Assembly: GCA_947177885.1 (NCBI GenBank)
Contig: CAMWWF010000040.1
Span: 1 to 13,525 of the forward strand
Length of the DNA: 13,525 bases
Direction: 5' to 3'
DNA from: an uncultured Lachnospiraceae bacterium
GTDB taxonomy: Bacteria > Bacillota_A > Clostridia > Lachnospirales > Lachnospiraceae
Below are positions 1 to 7,002 of the stretch, piece by piece (within the stretch, counting starts at the first letter, position 1; each line of letters begins with the position of its first letter). Position numbers and translations under genes: made by a program. Below the pieces are notes generated by a model, which saw only the letters and a list, made by a program, of their open reading frames with translations, made no database searches and was not told where the DNA came from.

Positions 1-3000
1 GATGCACCCACAGACGGTACCGCGGTGACGCAGATGAGTCTGGAGATAGGAGGAGATACCATCGTGGTATATCCCGAGGCGAAGGAATTCCCGGAGGAGG
101 CGGGCAGCATGCCTTTTTCCCTTCTGCCGATCAGAGAGCAGAGCCTGTCGCAGGTGGATCTGTCCGGCTATACGCCTGTGCAGTTGACGCAGGTATCCGT
201 CAAAGCGCTTTTAGGCGCCAATGTGGCGGACGGTGACAGGATCGTCTGGAAAAGAGCCGGCGATTCGAAGGATGAATATACGGTCAGCCAGTCCGGAGAC
301 AGGTTTGACCTCAGTGAAAGGACCTACAATAATTCCAGCCAGAACTGGGAAATGATCGTGGGTACCGGTGATCAGCTGGATACCGGCGCCGTAAGGTATT
401 CTCTGCCGGTAAAGATCGCAGAATCTAAAAACTGGCTGATCCCCACTATTTATGTCCAGAATGAGCAGGGAGTCCGCACGGCGCTGCCGGAAGTGGATGC
501 AAATGCCACTACTTACCTTGCCCGCTATTATGACTATAACAGAGACGACCGTGAGATGCGCATTAATGCTGCCACCAGTGAGGCAGGGGCGGTCAGCAGC
601 GCCTATGTAAGTCTGAGGGTCAATCCTGTTCTGTTTGGAGGGACTTATCATCTGAGGGCTTTTGAAGGCAATCACGCTACGGCGGCGGAGGCCATGGCGG
701 CAACGGAAATTACGGATAAGATCTTCTGCGGGGACATGACACAGACCAATGCGGGCTATCTGCTGCAGCGTTACAGCGACAGCTGGATCACAGTGGTTTC
801 TTACGATGCCGGCGGAAATGTGACAGGATGTCTGCCTTTTCAATTATATCTGAATACGCAGGGATATTCTCTGAGTTACTACTATCTGCAGATGATGCAC
901 AGCAACGGCTATCTGACATCCGGAATGGTGCAGACTTCAAGTTCAAAGAGTGCGGACGGATGCGATTACAGAACCTATACATTGTATAAAGGCTATGCCG
1001 CAAACGGTACATACTATCAGAGATTTGCATTCAGCAAGGACGGAGTAGCCAGCCCGGAATCTGTCACGGGAGCGTATCTGGGACTTTACAATTCCGTGGC
1101 GGAAGCTGTGGCTGCCGGTGCAGCGGACATTAAGGCGGATCTGTTCGGAACAAAGGGATATGGCGCGGACTACAGCAACGGTGTCTATATGACGATCATA
1201 GCCGGGGCGGACGGTTCCCCGGATCAGACGGTCTGGAAGTACTGCATTAAGGCGGAAGAAGGAACGGTTTTACCCAGTTCAGGCTCCGGTTTGAACAGCG
1301 GTTCGCAGGTAAATTTCTACCAGTTTAAGACAGCAGACGGTACTTATATTCCCTGTTATCAGGTAAGCGACAGGGATGATTCTTACGGTGAGTACAATTA
1401 TCTGACGGTACTGGTTGGCGGGGATGTCACCGATGCACAATTGGCAAACCTGGCACCGGAATTCTATATTTCCTCCGGTGCAAAGCTTTATGCGGCAGGG
1501 AGCAGTGCGCCGGAAGTCAGCGGAGAGAGCTTCCATGATTTTACCGACACAGTGCAGTACACCGTGTCCGCGGAGAACGGTGAGAACGCGAAGAATTACT
1601 GGGTACAGGTAGTCCGGGCGGCGGACGGCGCCGGTCAGCTGTATATCAACAGTCTGGCGGATGTCGATGCGGGTACGCAGGTGCGGGACGGTGTGATCTA
1701 CTCCACCCGTGAGGTGATGCTGGACGGATATCACTATAATGTACATGACATTTTGTTTGCCAACATGGGTACAGACGCCATAAAAAAGCTGTCCGTAGAG
1801 CTGGTATCCGATACGGTACAGCTGAATGATTACTGGACCCTCAAGGGCGATGAGGATCTGCCCGGCTTTGCGGGCACTGTGGGTTACCAGCCGGCAGCCG
1901 ACGGTTCCATACCTTCGACAGGCGGTGATACGGCTTCCTACGGGGAACTGTGGAATCTGGCTAAGGTGCGCCTGACGGCAAAGAGCGGCGTGGCTGCCGG
2001 TACGGATGTGTCCGGCACGCTGACCGTGAAGTCCGAGGGAAAGACGCTGATGGTGCTGACACTGACCGGTACCGTGGGCAATCCCTCCATTACTACCACG
2101 GAGATTCCGCAGGCCGTTCAGTATGTTCCTTATGGAACCATGATCCAGAACAGCAATAAGTACAGCTGGAACCATGTGAGCTATGAGCTGTACAGCGGTT
2201 CGCTGCCTGCAGGTATGACCGTAAAGCCTAACGGTGAACTGTATGGTGTGCCCAGGGAGATGGGAACGTTTACCTTTACCGTGAGGATGACCAACAGCTA
2301 CAGTTCCTTCGGCAGCAGCAGTAAGACGTACACAATGGTGGTCAACAGGAACACAGATGCAAACGTTGACGGAGCCACCGATTCCGGATATGATCTGACC
2401 CAGCGTGTACAATATGCTTATTCTGCTGATGCGGGTGATCAGCTGCTTGTTTCCCAGGGTGTCTACGCGGAGTTTGTGGATTTATATCTGGACGGTGTGA
2501 AATTGACAGATGGAGTGGATTACACTTCCGAATCAGGAAGCACCAGAATCACCATTTATGCCCAGACACTGACCAACGGTATGGCGGATGGCACACATAC
2601 GCTGGGAATGGAATTCCGTACACAGGGCACGGACATCTTAAAGAGAGCGGCGCAGAACTATGTGATCGGAGGAAGCGGTTCCGGTAGCAGTCAGGGAAGC
2701 GGCAGTGAAGATGACGGGGACAATGATGATGGCAACAGCGACGGCGGCACCGGAAGCCAGGGTGGAGCCGTGACAGACGGCGAACATGCGAAATACACAG
2801 TAGTCAAAGGTGATACCCTGAGCAAGATCGCCAGAAAACATGGTATCAGCCTGGCACAGCTACTGGCATGGAATTCCCAGATCAGGAATCCTAACCTGAT
2901 ATATCCCGGTCAGATCATCACGGTAGGATATATACAGGGTGTCGGTGTGACGGCCCTTTCTCCGGACGGCGCGGTATACGATGAGGTAAAGAAGGGAGAC

Positions 3001-3117
3001 TGCCTGATCAAAATCGCGAGGAGGAACGGAGTGACGCTGAAATCAGTCATAGACATGAATCCTGAGATTGCAAAACAGAAATATATTTATCCGGGTCAGA
3101 AGGTCCGTGTAAAGTGA
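1..3117 (+). CDS. Large secreted repeat protein with two C-terminal LysM domains (5' end outside window)
   Basis: The frame is open from base 1, so the N-terminus and any signal peptide lie upstream; the first in-window ATG (25) is probably internal. About 1038 codons are visible. The C-terminus has two LysM domains: 2791-2928 (YTVVKGDTLSKIARKHG ... IYPGQIITV) and about 2974-3114 (KKGDCLIKIARRNG ... IYPGQKVRV). LysM binds peptidoglycan GlcNAc chains, so a cell-wall or spore-wall location is likely. A Ser/Gly/Asp-rich linker (about 2665-2770) precedes them. Upstream, about 2095-2345 reads like a putative-Ig (He_PIG-type) domain (GSLPAGMTVKPNGELYGVPR), and 1540-1617 resembles the YTVSAENG...Y.V.V strand pattern of DUF5018-like modules. 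Two segments with an EA(M/V)AA...(D/A)KIF/ADLF pattern (about 680-730 and 1090-1145) suggest internal repeats. No sortase motif ends the protein. The LysM call is firm; the role of the large remainder is unknown. Confidence 0.85.
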   Translation, partial: DAPTDGTAVTQMSLEIGGDTIVVYPEAKEFPEEAGSMPFSLLPIREQSLSQVDLSGYTPVQLTQVSVKALLGANVADGDRIVWKRAGDSKDEYTVSQSGDRFDLSERTYNNSSQNWEMIVGTGDQLDTGAVRYSLPVKIAESKNWLIPTIYVQNEQGVRTALPEVDANATTYLARYYDYNRDDREMRINAATSEAGAVSSAYVSLRVNPVLFGGTYHLRAFEGNHATAAEAMAATEITDKIFCGDMTQTNAGYLLQRYSDSWITVVSYDAGGNVTGCLPFQLYLNTQGYSLSYYYLQMMHSNGYLTSGMVQTSSSKSADGCDYRTYTLYKGYAANGTYYQRFAFSKDGVASPESVTGAYLGLYNSVAEAVAAGAADIKADLFGTKGYGADYSNGVYMTIIAGADGSPDQTVWKYCIKAEEGTVLPSSGSGLNSGSQVNFYQFKTADGTYIPCYQVSDRDDSYGEYNYLTVLVGGDVTDAQLANLAPEFYISSGAKLYAAGSSAPEVSGESFHDFTDTVQYTVSAENGENAKNYWVQVVRAADGAGQLYINSLADVDAGTQVRDGVIYSTREVMLDGYHYNVHDILFANMGTDAIKKLSVELVSDTVQLNDYWTLKGDEDLPGFAGTVGYQPAADGSIPSTGGDTASYGELWNLAKVRLTAKSGVAAGTDVSGTLTVKSEGKTLMVLTLTGTVGNPSITTTEIPQAVQYVPYGTMIQNSNKYSWNHVSYELYSGSLPAGMTVKPNGELYGVPREMGTFTFTVRMTNSYSSFGSSSKTYTMVVNRNTDANVDGATDSGYDLTQRVQYAYSADAGDQLLVSQGVYAEFVDLYLDGVKLTDGVDYTSESGSTRITIYAQTLTNGMADGTHTLGMEFRTQGTDILKRAAQNYVIGGSGSGSSQGSGSEDDGDNDDGNSDGGTGSQGGAVTDGEHAKYTVVKGDTLSKIARKHGISLAQLLAWNSQIRNPNLIYPGQIITVGYIQGVGVTALSPDGAVYDEVKKGDCLIKIARRNGVTLKSVIDMNPEIAKQKYIYPGQKVRVK

Positions 3118-3135
3118 TGAAATAATAAAACAGAG

Positions 3136-3173
3136 AAAGCCAGCCGGGATCATTGCCCGGCTGGTTTCCTTTT
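3136..3173 (+). terminator. Rho-independent terminator after the LysM gene
   Basis: A perfect 9-bp GC-rich stem (CCAGCCGGG, 3140-3148, with CCCGGCTGG, 3156-3164) has a 7-nt loop and is extended by A/T pairs. It is followed by TTTCCTTTT. It begins 18 nt after the LysM gene stop. On the minus strand it is followed by a moderately T-rich run, so it may act in both directions. Confidence 0.9.
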
Positions 3174-3267
3174 ACGGGCAATATGGAGAGCATGGAAGGA
3201 GGCGTTAATGACCGGAATGAGCTTTGCGGAAAGAGTGCAGCTCCATGAACAAAACTTACCACAAAGT

Positions 3268-3309
3268 AAAGCACCCCGCACATCAGTGGCAGGGGTGCTT
3301 TGACTTTTT
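3268..3309. terminator. Terminator hairpin between convergent LysM gene and nrdR
   Basis: A perfect 10-bp stem (AAAGCACCCC, 3268-3277, with GGGGTGCTTT, 3292-3301) encloses a 14-nt loop. On the plus strand the sequence GACTTTTT follows. On the minus strand it lies just past the nrdR stop and is followed by TACTTTG, so it is the natural end of the minus-strand nrdR transcript and a backstop for plus-strand transcription. Confidence 0.8.
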
Positions 3310-3331
3310 CGGGGTTTTGGTACATTAGGTG

Positions 3332-3781
3332 CTATTCCAACATCTTCTTTAACTCATCCATAAAGGTATTGACATCCTTAAATTCCCTGTACACGGATGC
3401 GAAGCGCACATATGCCACGGGATCCAGTTCCATCAGTTTGTTCATCAGCATCTCTCCGATGACCTGGCTGGAGATTTCCTTTTCCTCGCGGTTGGAAATG
3501 TCATTTTCCACTTCATCCACAAGGTTGGTGATCTGCTGGGCGCTGACGGGCCGCTTATGACAGGCGCGCAGCACCCCGGCCTCTATTTTGGAGCGGTCAT
3601 ATGTTTCCCTGTTGTTATCTTTCTTGATGATGATCAGAGGGATCGTCTCGATCTTTTCATACGTGGTAAAGCGTTTGCCGCAATCATCACACACACGGCG
3701 GCGGCGAATGGAATTATTATCGTCTGCCGGTCTGGAGTCTATAACTCTTGTATTTTCGTGACTGCAAAAAGGACATTTCAT
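3332..3781 (-). CDS. nrdR: NrdR, ATP-cone repressor of ribonucleotide reductase genes
   Basis: This 149-residue protein matches the NrdR family in length and layout. An N-terminal zinc ribbon uses C3-x2-C6 and C31-x2-C34 (MKCPFC, CDDCGKRFTTYE). An ATP-cone domain follows at about residues 46-136 (IIIKKDNNRETYDRSKIEAG through PVAYVRFASVYREF). Known role of the family: sensing ATP/dATP and binding paired NrdR boxes to repress nrd operons. The start is set at 3781 rather than the in-frame ATG at 3796, because GGAGGAAAA, the likely ribosome site, lies inside that extension about 8 nt before the chosen ATG. It is the last gene of the minus-strand cluster and has its own sigma-A-like promoter. No nrd gene or convincing NrdR box pair is in the window. 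Confidence 0.96.
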   Translation of the reverse strand: MKCPFCSHENTRVIDSRPADDNNSIRRRRVCDDCGKRFTTYEKIETIPLIIIKKDNNRETYDRSKIEAGVLRACHKRPVSAQQITNLVDEVENDISNREEKEISSQVIGEMLMNKLMELDPVAYVRFASVYREFKDVNTFMDELKKMLE

Positions 3782-3814
3782 GTACTTTTCCTCCATCGTG
3801 CATACTTTAATAAT

Positions 3815-3843
3815 AATTTATCATTTCCGTCACTTAATGTCAA
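3815..3843 (-). promoter_or_regulatory. Sigma-A-type promoter for nrdR
   Basis: Read on the minus strand, a perfect TTGACA (3843-3838) is followed by a 17-nt spacer and TAAATT (3820-3815). Transcription would start near 3808, leaving a leader of about 27 nt before the nrdR ATG at 3781. A 12-bp palindrome CGCTCCGGAGCG (3855-3866) lies just upstream of the -35 box; whether it is an operator is unknown. Confidence 0.7.
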
Positions 3844-3931
3844 TTAAAATGACACGCTCCGGAGCGGAGATAAGGTATGCGGCAATGGTTCCGACAGTAG
3901 AAAAGACCTTTTTCGGATCGTTATATTGCTG

Positions 3932-4165
3932 TCAGCACCTGATGTCGACCAAGATGATATCCGGTCCGATCTGGCAAATGTCTTTGAAAGGAATCACAAT
4001 ATCCGGTTCACAGTTCAGAAATCCCAGGAACCTGTTGCTGCCGGGCACTATGATCTTCTTGATGCAGCCTGTGCACTGGTCGAATTCCAGATCCGAGACC
4101 TTTCCCAGTTTTTTGCAGTCCTTTGTATTGATCACATCCTTACATTTTAATTCGGAAAACAGCAT
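3932..4165 (-). CDS. YlmC/YmxH family sporulation-associated PRC-barrel protein
   Basis: This is a 77-residue protein with the compact PRC-barrel pattern of the YlmC/YmxH family. LGKVSDLEFDQCTGCIKKIIV is the first strand pair, IVIPFKDICQIGPDIILVD is the conserved end, and the length matches the family's 75-90 residues. The family is widespread in endospore formers and commonly lies beside sigG; its biochemical role is not established. AGAGG precedes the ATG at 4165 by about 8 nt. The gene begins 65 nt after the sigG stop with no terminator between them, so cotranscription with sigG is likely. The protein has four cysteines (Lys-Cys-Lys near residue 8, the DCKK, QCTGC and terminal Cys positions include them), which is many for its size; metal binding is possible but not shown. 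Confidence 0.88.
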   Translation of the reverse strand: MLFSELKCKDVINTKDCKKLGKVSDLEFDQCTGCIKKIIVPGSNRFLGFLNCEPDIVIPFKDICQIGPDIILVDIRC

Positions 4166-4230
4166 GCCATGCCTCTTTTTTGCCGTTGTTTTCAGTATAT
4201 GTCTCAGAGGGGGATTTTAGAAGGGCAGTT

Positions 4231-5013
4231 TTACGCTGACAGGTAAGTCCGCATGGTGCGCAGCGCGTTCTTCTCCAGTCTGGAGACCTGCGCCTGTGAG
4301 ATGCCGATGGTCTCGGCCACCTCCATCTGTGTCTTGCCCTCAAAAAAGCGTAGGGAGATGATCTCGTGTTCTCTGGGATTCAGTTTTTTCATCGCCTCAC
4401 TGAGAGAGAGATTTTCGATCCAGGTCTCTTCCTTATTCTTCTTGTCGCTGATCTGGTCCATGACATAGAGTGTGTCGCCGCCGTCCGTGAAGATGGGTTC
4501 ATAGAGGCTCATGGGATTCTGGATGGCGTCCAGCGCATAGACGATATCTTCTTTGGAGATACCTACCTCAGAGGCGATCTCCTCGATGGAAGGCTCCTTC
4601 ATATTTTTGCGGGTCAGGGCTTCTTTGGTATAGATCGCTTTGTAGGCGGTATCCTTTAAGGAGCGGGACACCCGGATGCTGCTGCTGTTGTCCCTGAGGA
4701 AACGTCTGATCTCGCCGATGATCATGGGGACCGCATAGGTGGAAAATTTTACATTGAGCGATGAATCAAAATTGTCGATGGCCTTGATAAGGCCGATGCA
4801 GCCGATCTGGAACAGGTCATCCACATTTTCGTTGCTGGAAGAAAAGCGCTTGATCACACTGAGTACCAGGCGGAGATTGCCTTCGATATAAGTTTCCCTT
4901 GCTTCCTTGTCGCCTTCCTCGATCTGACGGAACAGCGCTTCCTTTTCCGCAGCCTTTAAAAGAGGAAGTTTTGCAGTGTTCACACCGCAGATTTCTACTT
5001 TTCCCAGTGCCAT
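4231..5013 (-). CDS. sigG: RNA polymerase sporulation sigma factor SigG (late forespore)
   Basis: This 260-residue protein matches Bacillus subtilis SigG in length and motifs. The N-terminal signature KVEICGVNTAKLPLLK is at residues 5-20. Region 2 spans about 45-108 (DDLFQIGCIGLIKAIDNF, KFSTYAVPMIIGEIRRFLRD), region 3 about 112-190, and region 4 ends in the helix-turn-helix EVAETIGISQAQVSRLEK (231-248). SigG directs late forespore genes such as small acid-soluble proteins and germination functions. The start at 5013 is supported by GGGAGGAA upstream, by homology beginning there, and because a longer reading to 5085 would run through the promoter. Residue 44 is Glu where B. subtilis has Asn45. 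Upstream lies a flippase gene rather than the familiar spoIIGA-sigE pair. Confidence 0.97.
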   Translation of the reverse strand: MALGKVEICGVNTAKLPLLKAAEKEALFRQIEEGDKEARETYIEGNLRLVLSVIKRFSSSNENVDDLFQIGCIGLIKAIDNFDSSLNVKFSTYAVPMIIGEIRRFLRDNSSSIRVSRSLKDTAYKAIYTKEALTRKNMKEPSIEEIASEVGISKEDIVYALDAIQNPMSLYEPIFTDGGDTLYVMDQISDKKNKEETWIENLSLSEAMKKLNPREHEIISLRFFEGKTQMEVAETIGISQAQVSRLEKNALRTMRTYLSA

Positions 5014-5060
5014 TTTCGGTTCCTCCCTGTATGGTTTTCTTCTCTGATATTTTGTAATAA

Positions 5061-5091
5061 AAGTATGCACAGGGAATTGCTGCAATATTCT
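5061..5091 (-). promoter_or_regulatory. Candidate sigma-G-type (autoregulatory) promoter of sigG
   Basis: On the minus strand AGAATA (5091-5086) is followed by 18 nt and then CATACTT (5067-5061). The classical sigma-G consensus is TGAATA, 17-18 nt, CATACTA, so the match is 5 of 6 and 6 of 7 with correct spacing. Transcription would begin near 5054, about 40 nt before the sigG ATG. Autoregulation of sigG is known in B. subtilis; here it is inferred from the sequence match. Confidence 0.65.
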
Positions 5092-5145
5092 TGGTAAAAT
5101 TTGAAAAAAGTTATCTTTTGCGGCGGACAGAAAGTGAGGGCGCAG

Positions 5146-5159
5146 GCGGATCGATCCGC
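5146..5159. repeat. 14-bp perfect palindrome between flippase gene and sigG
   Basis: GCGGATCGATCCGC is a perfect 14-bp dyad about 55 nt upstream of the sigG -35 element and about 80 nt after the flippase stop. It has no loop-and-T-tract form, so it is not a terminator. It could be a regulator site or chance. Confidence 0.35.
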
Positions 5160-5237
5160 AGTTAAGTCAGACGGGGCAGCATGAGAGCCGATGTATAAGG
5201 TTTGGCTGCCGTTCATACGGAGGAACGTGTCGGTACA

Positions 5238-6626
5238 CTACTTTACTTTCCTCAGAAAACGGCGAAGACACAGAAGATACAGGATCGTCTGGGTCAGCTG
5301 GCTGGCAAGGATTCCCCAGAGATAGCCGGTAATACCGCAGGCGGGAACTGCCCAGAATACGAAGCCGAGACGGATCAGCAGGCTGAGCACATTCATGACG
5401 AAGATATGCGCCGCCATTCCAAGGCCCTGGAGGATACTGGACAGGGTGGTATCCAGATAGAGGAAGGGACAGATGAAGCCGAGGGTGGTGATAAAGTGTC
5501 CCGCCAGAGCGCTGTCAAATAAGAAATTTCCCATCCATTGTCCCAGAAACAGAAACACCAGCATGCACGCAGCTCCCAGCATTCCGCAGTATTTTACGGT
5601 GCGCAGGGCGGCGGAACGGACTTTTCCCAGATCTCCCAGCGCGTAGCTCTCTGAAATAATGGGCAGAAGCATCACCGACACAGAATTTGTCAGGGCGTTG
5701 GGAAAGAAGATCAACGGCATGGCCATGCCGGTGAGGACGCCGTAGACGCTCAGTGCGGTGGCATTGTCGTAACCGTACATGCGGAGTCTCGCGGGAATGG
5801 ACACGGATTCCACACTCAGCAGCAGGTTCAGCACGATGCGGTTGGCGGTCAGCGGCAGCGCCATCTGGAGCAGAGGGCGGTATATCGCATTCGAATGCGG
5901 AATATGTAAGAGGGAAGCGGTATCGCCTCTGCAAAGGAGAATGGAGACTATGGATACCAGCATGGAGAAGAATTCACCAATCGTCAGGCCCAGCACAGCC
6001 ACACTGATGGCCGGTTCCCTGCCGATGGAGAAACAGTAGCCTGCCACGACATAGACGCTGGCAACGCGGACAATCTGTTCCACCAGCTGGGCGGCAGCGG
6101 GAAGGCCCGCTTTTTTTATGCCGTAAAAATAGCCGTTGATGCAGGAGTGTACCGCGCTCAGCGGTATGGAGAAGGAGAGGATCCGCAGCATCATTGCGGT
6201 CCGAGGTTCCCCCAGCAGACTGCCGGCGATCGGATCGGCAAAGACGTAGATGACACCGTTGCACAGAAGCGACAGGGGAAGGGATATACTCAGCCCCGCA
6301 AACAGAGGCTGAAGCGCGCCTCCGGAGTTCCTGTTTTTAAAAGGTTCTTTTGGCGCCTTACCTGCCTGAGGGCCTGTCAGCGCGGAGAGCATCAGTGCGG
6401 TGCGTTCGGCTACAAGCTTGGAAATGGCAGTCTGGTAGCCCGCGGCGGTGAGGGAGAAGGCAAGGGAAAGAACAGGATTCAGCAGCTGGTAAATCCCCAT
6501 TCCCTCCTCGCCGAAGAGACGGGCGAGGTAGATCCGGTAAAAAAAACCGATAATACGGCTTAAGAATCCGGTGGCGGTAAGAATAAGGGTTCCTACGATG
6601 AGAGGATGACAATTGCTCTTTTTCAT
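5238..6626 (-). CDS. SpoVB/MurJ-like lipid-linked oligosaccharide flippase (MOP superfamily)
   Basis: This is a 462-residue polytopic membrane protein. The N-terminal block HPLIVGTLILTATGFLSRII followed by GFFYRIYLARLFGEEGMGIYQ is typical of the SpoVB/polysaccharide-flippase group. A second conserved block is SFSIPLSAVHSCINGYFYGI with the EQIVRV segment (about 151-188). Hydrophobic segments recur through the protein (for example 108-130, 186-230, 296-322, 345-366, 376-398, 405-455), consistent with 12-14 helices. Members move lipid-linked wall or polysaccharide precursors across the membrane; SpoVB acts in spore cortex synthesis in B. subtilis. Its place before sigG supports a sporulation role but does not prove it. 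The ATG at 6626 lacks a clear ribosome site, while an out-of-frame ATG at 6660 has a good one. Confidence 0.85.
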   Translation of the reverse strand: MKKSNCHPLIVGTLILTATGFLSRIIGFFYRIYLARLFGEEGMGIYQLLNPVLSLAFSLTAAGYQTAISKLVAERTALMLSALTGPQAGKAPKEPFKNRNSGGALQPLFAGLSISLPLSLLCNGVIYVFADPIAGSLLGEPRTAMMLRILSFSIPLSAVHSCINGYFYGIKKAGLPAAAQLVEQIVRVASVYVVAGYCFSIGREPAISVAVLGLTIGEFFSMLVSIVSILLCRGDTASLLHIPHSNAIYRPLLQMALPLTANRIVLNLLLSVESVSIPARLRMYGYDNATALSVYGVLTGMAMPLIFFPNALTNSVSVMLLPIISESYALGDLGKVRSAALRTVKYCGMLGAACMLVFLFLGQWMGNFLFDSALAGHFITTLGFICPFLYLDTTLSSILQGLGMAAHIFVMNVLSLLIRLGFVFWAVPACGITGYLWGILASQLTQTILYLLCLRRFLRKVK

Positions 6627-6678
6627 AACTATAAAATGCCTGTTGATACTTTTTCACCATTATATTCCTTCTTTAGAG

Positions 6679-6707
6679 TTGACAGAACAAAGGGGTGGTG
6701 ATAATAT
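6679..6707 (+). promoter_or_regulatory. Strong sigma-A-type promoter upstream of nifS
   Basis: A perfect TTGACA (6679-6684) is followed by exactly 17 nt and TAATAT (6702-6707). It points rightward, away from the divergent flippase gene. Predicted start is near 6714, giving a leader of about 290 nt before the nifS ATG at 7003. Confidence 0.65.
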
Positions 6708-7002
6708 AGGGTTGGACTAATTCCTAGTTAAATAGTATGAAATACGGCAGCCAATTGAGGGGCATACCCAGGGGACTGACTTATGTCGTCGGCGTTTCCT
6801 TTGATCAGGCGACGGAAATGGGGGCGGTACGGTTTGAGACGATGCAGGGAAATCCCCATGGCGGCGTCTGGATATTTTAGTGACGCAATGGAGCGGAACG
6901 GACAGCTTATGATTTCGGTTACTGCTGGGGTGGAGGTTAATGAAAAGGGTGTAAGGTACCGGCGAAGATGGCTGTAGAAGGCATACAGAATGGAGGATCG
7001 AT
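6708..7002 (+). other. Long leader/intergenic region before nifS, no supported gene
   Basis: No confident gene lies here. Two short readings in different frames abut: 6737-6880 (47 codons, MKYGSQLRGIPRG ... GGVWIF, stop TAG) and a second frame open through 6977 (SDAMERNGQLMISVTAG ... YRRRWL). Neither has a ribosome site and I recognise neither. Together they might be a decayed small gene, or the stretch may be an untranslated leader. No complete T-box or other riboswitch signature is evident. Confidence 0.4.

Noticed and set aside
1279..2412. Long minus-strand open frame (377 codons) opposite the LysM gene
   Set aside because: Its translation is rich in His, Arg and Cys without domain motifs and lacks a ribosome site; it mirrors the codon pattern of the plus-strand gene.
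6947..6964. GGGTG...GGTACCGGCG resembling the T-box antiterminator sequence before nifS
   Set aside because: The core is interrupted by TAA, the UGGN bulge is absent, no Stem I motifs or terminator are visible, and nifS is not a usual T-box target.
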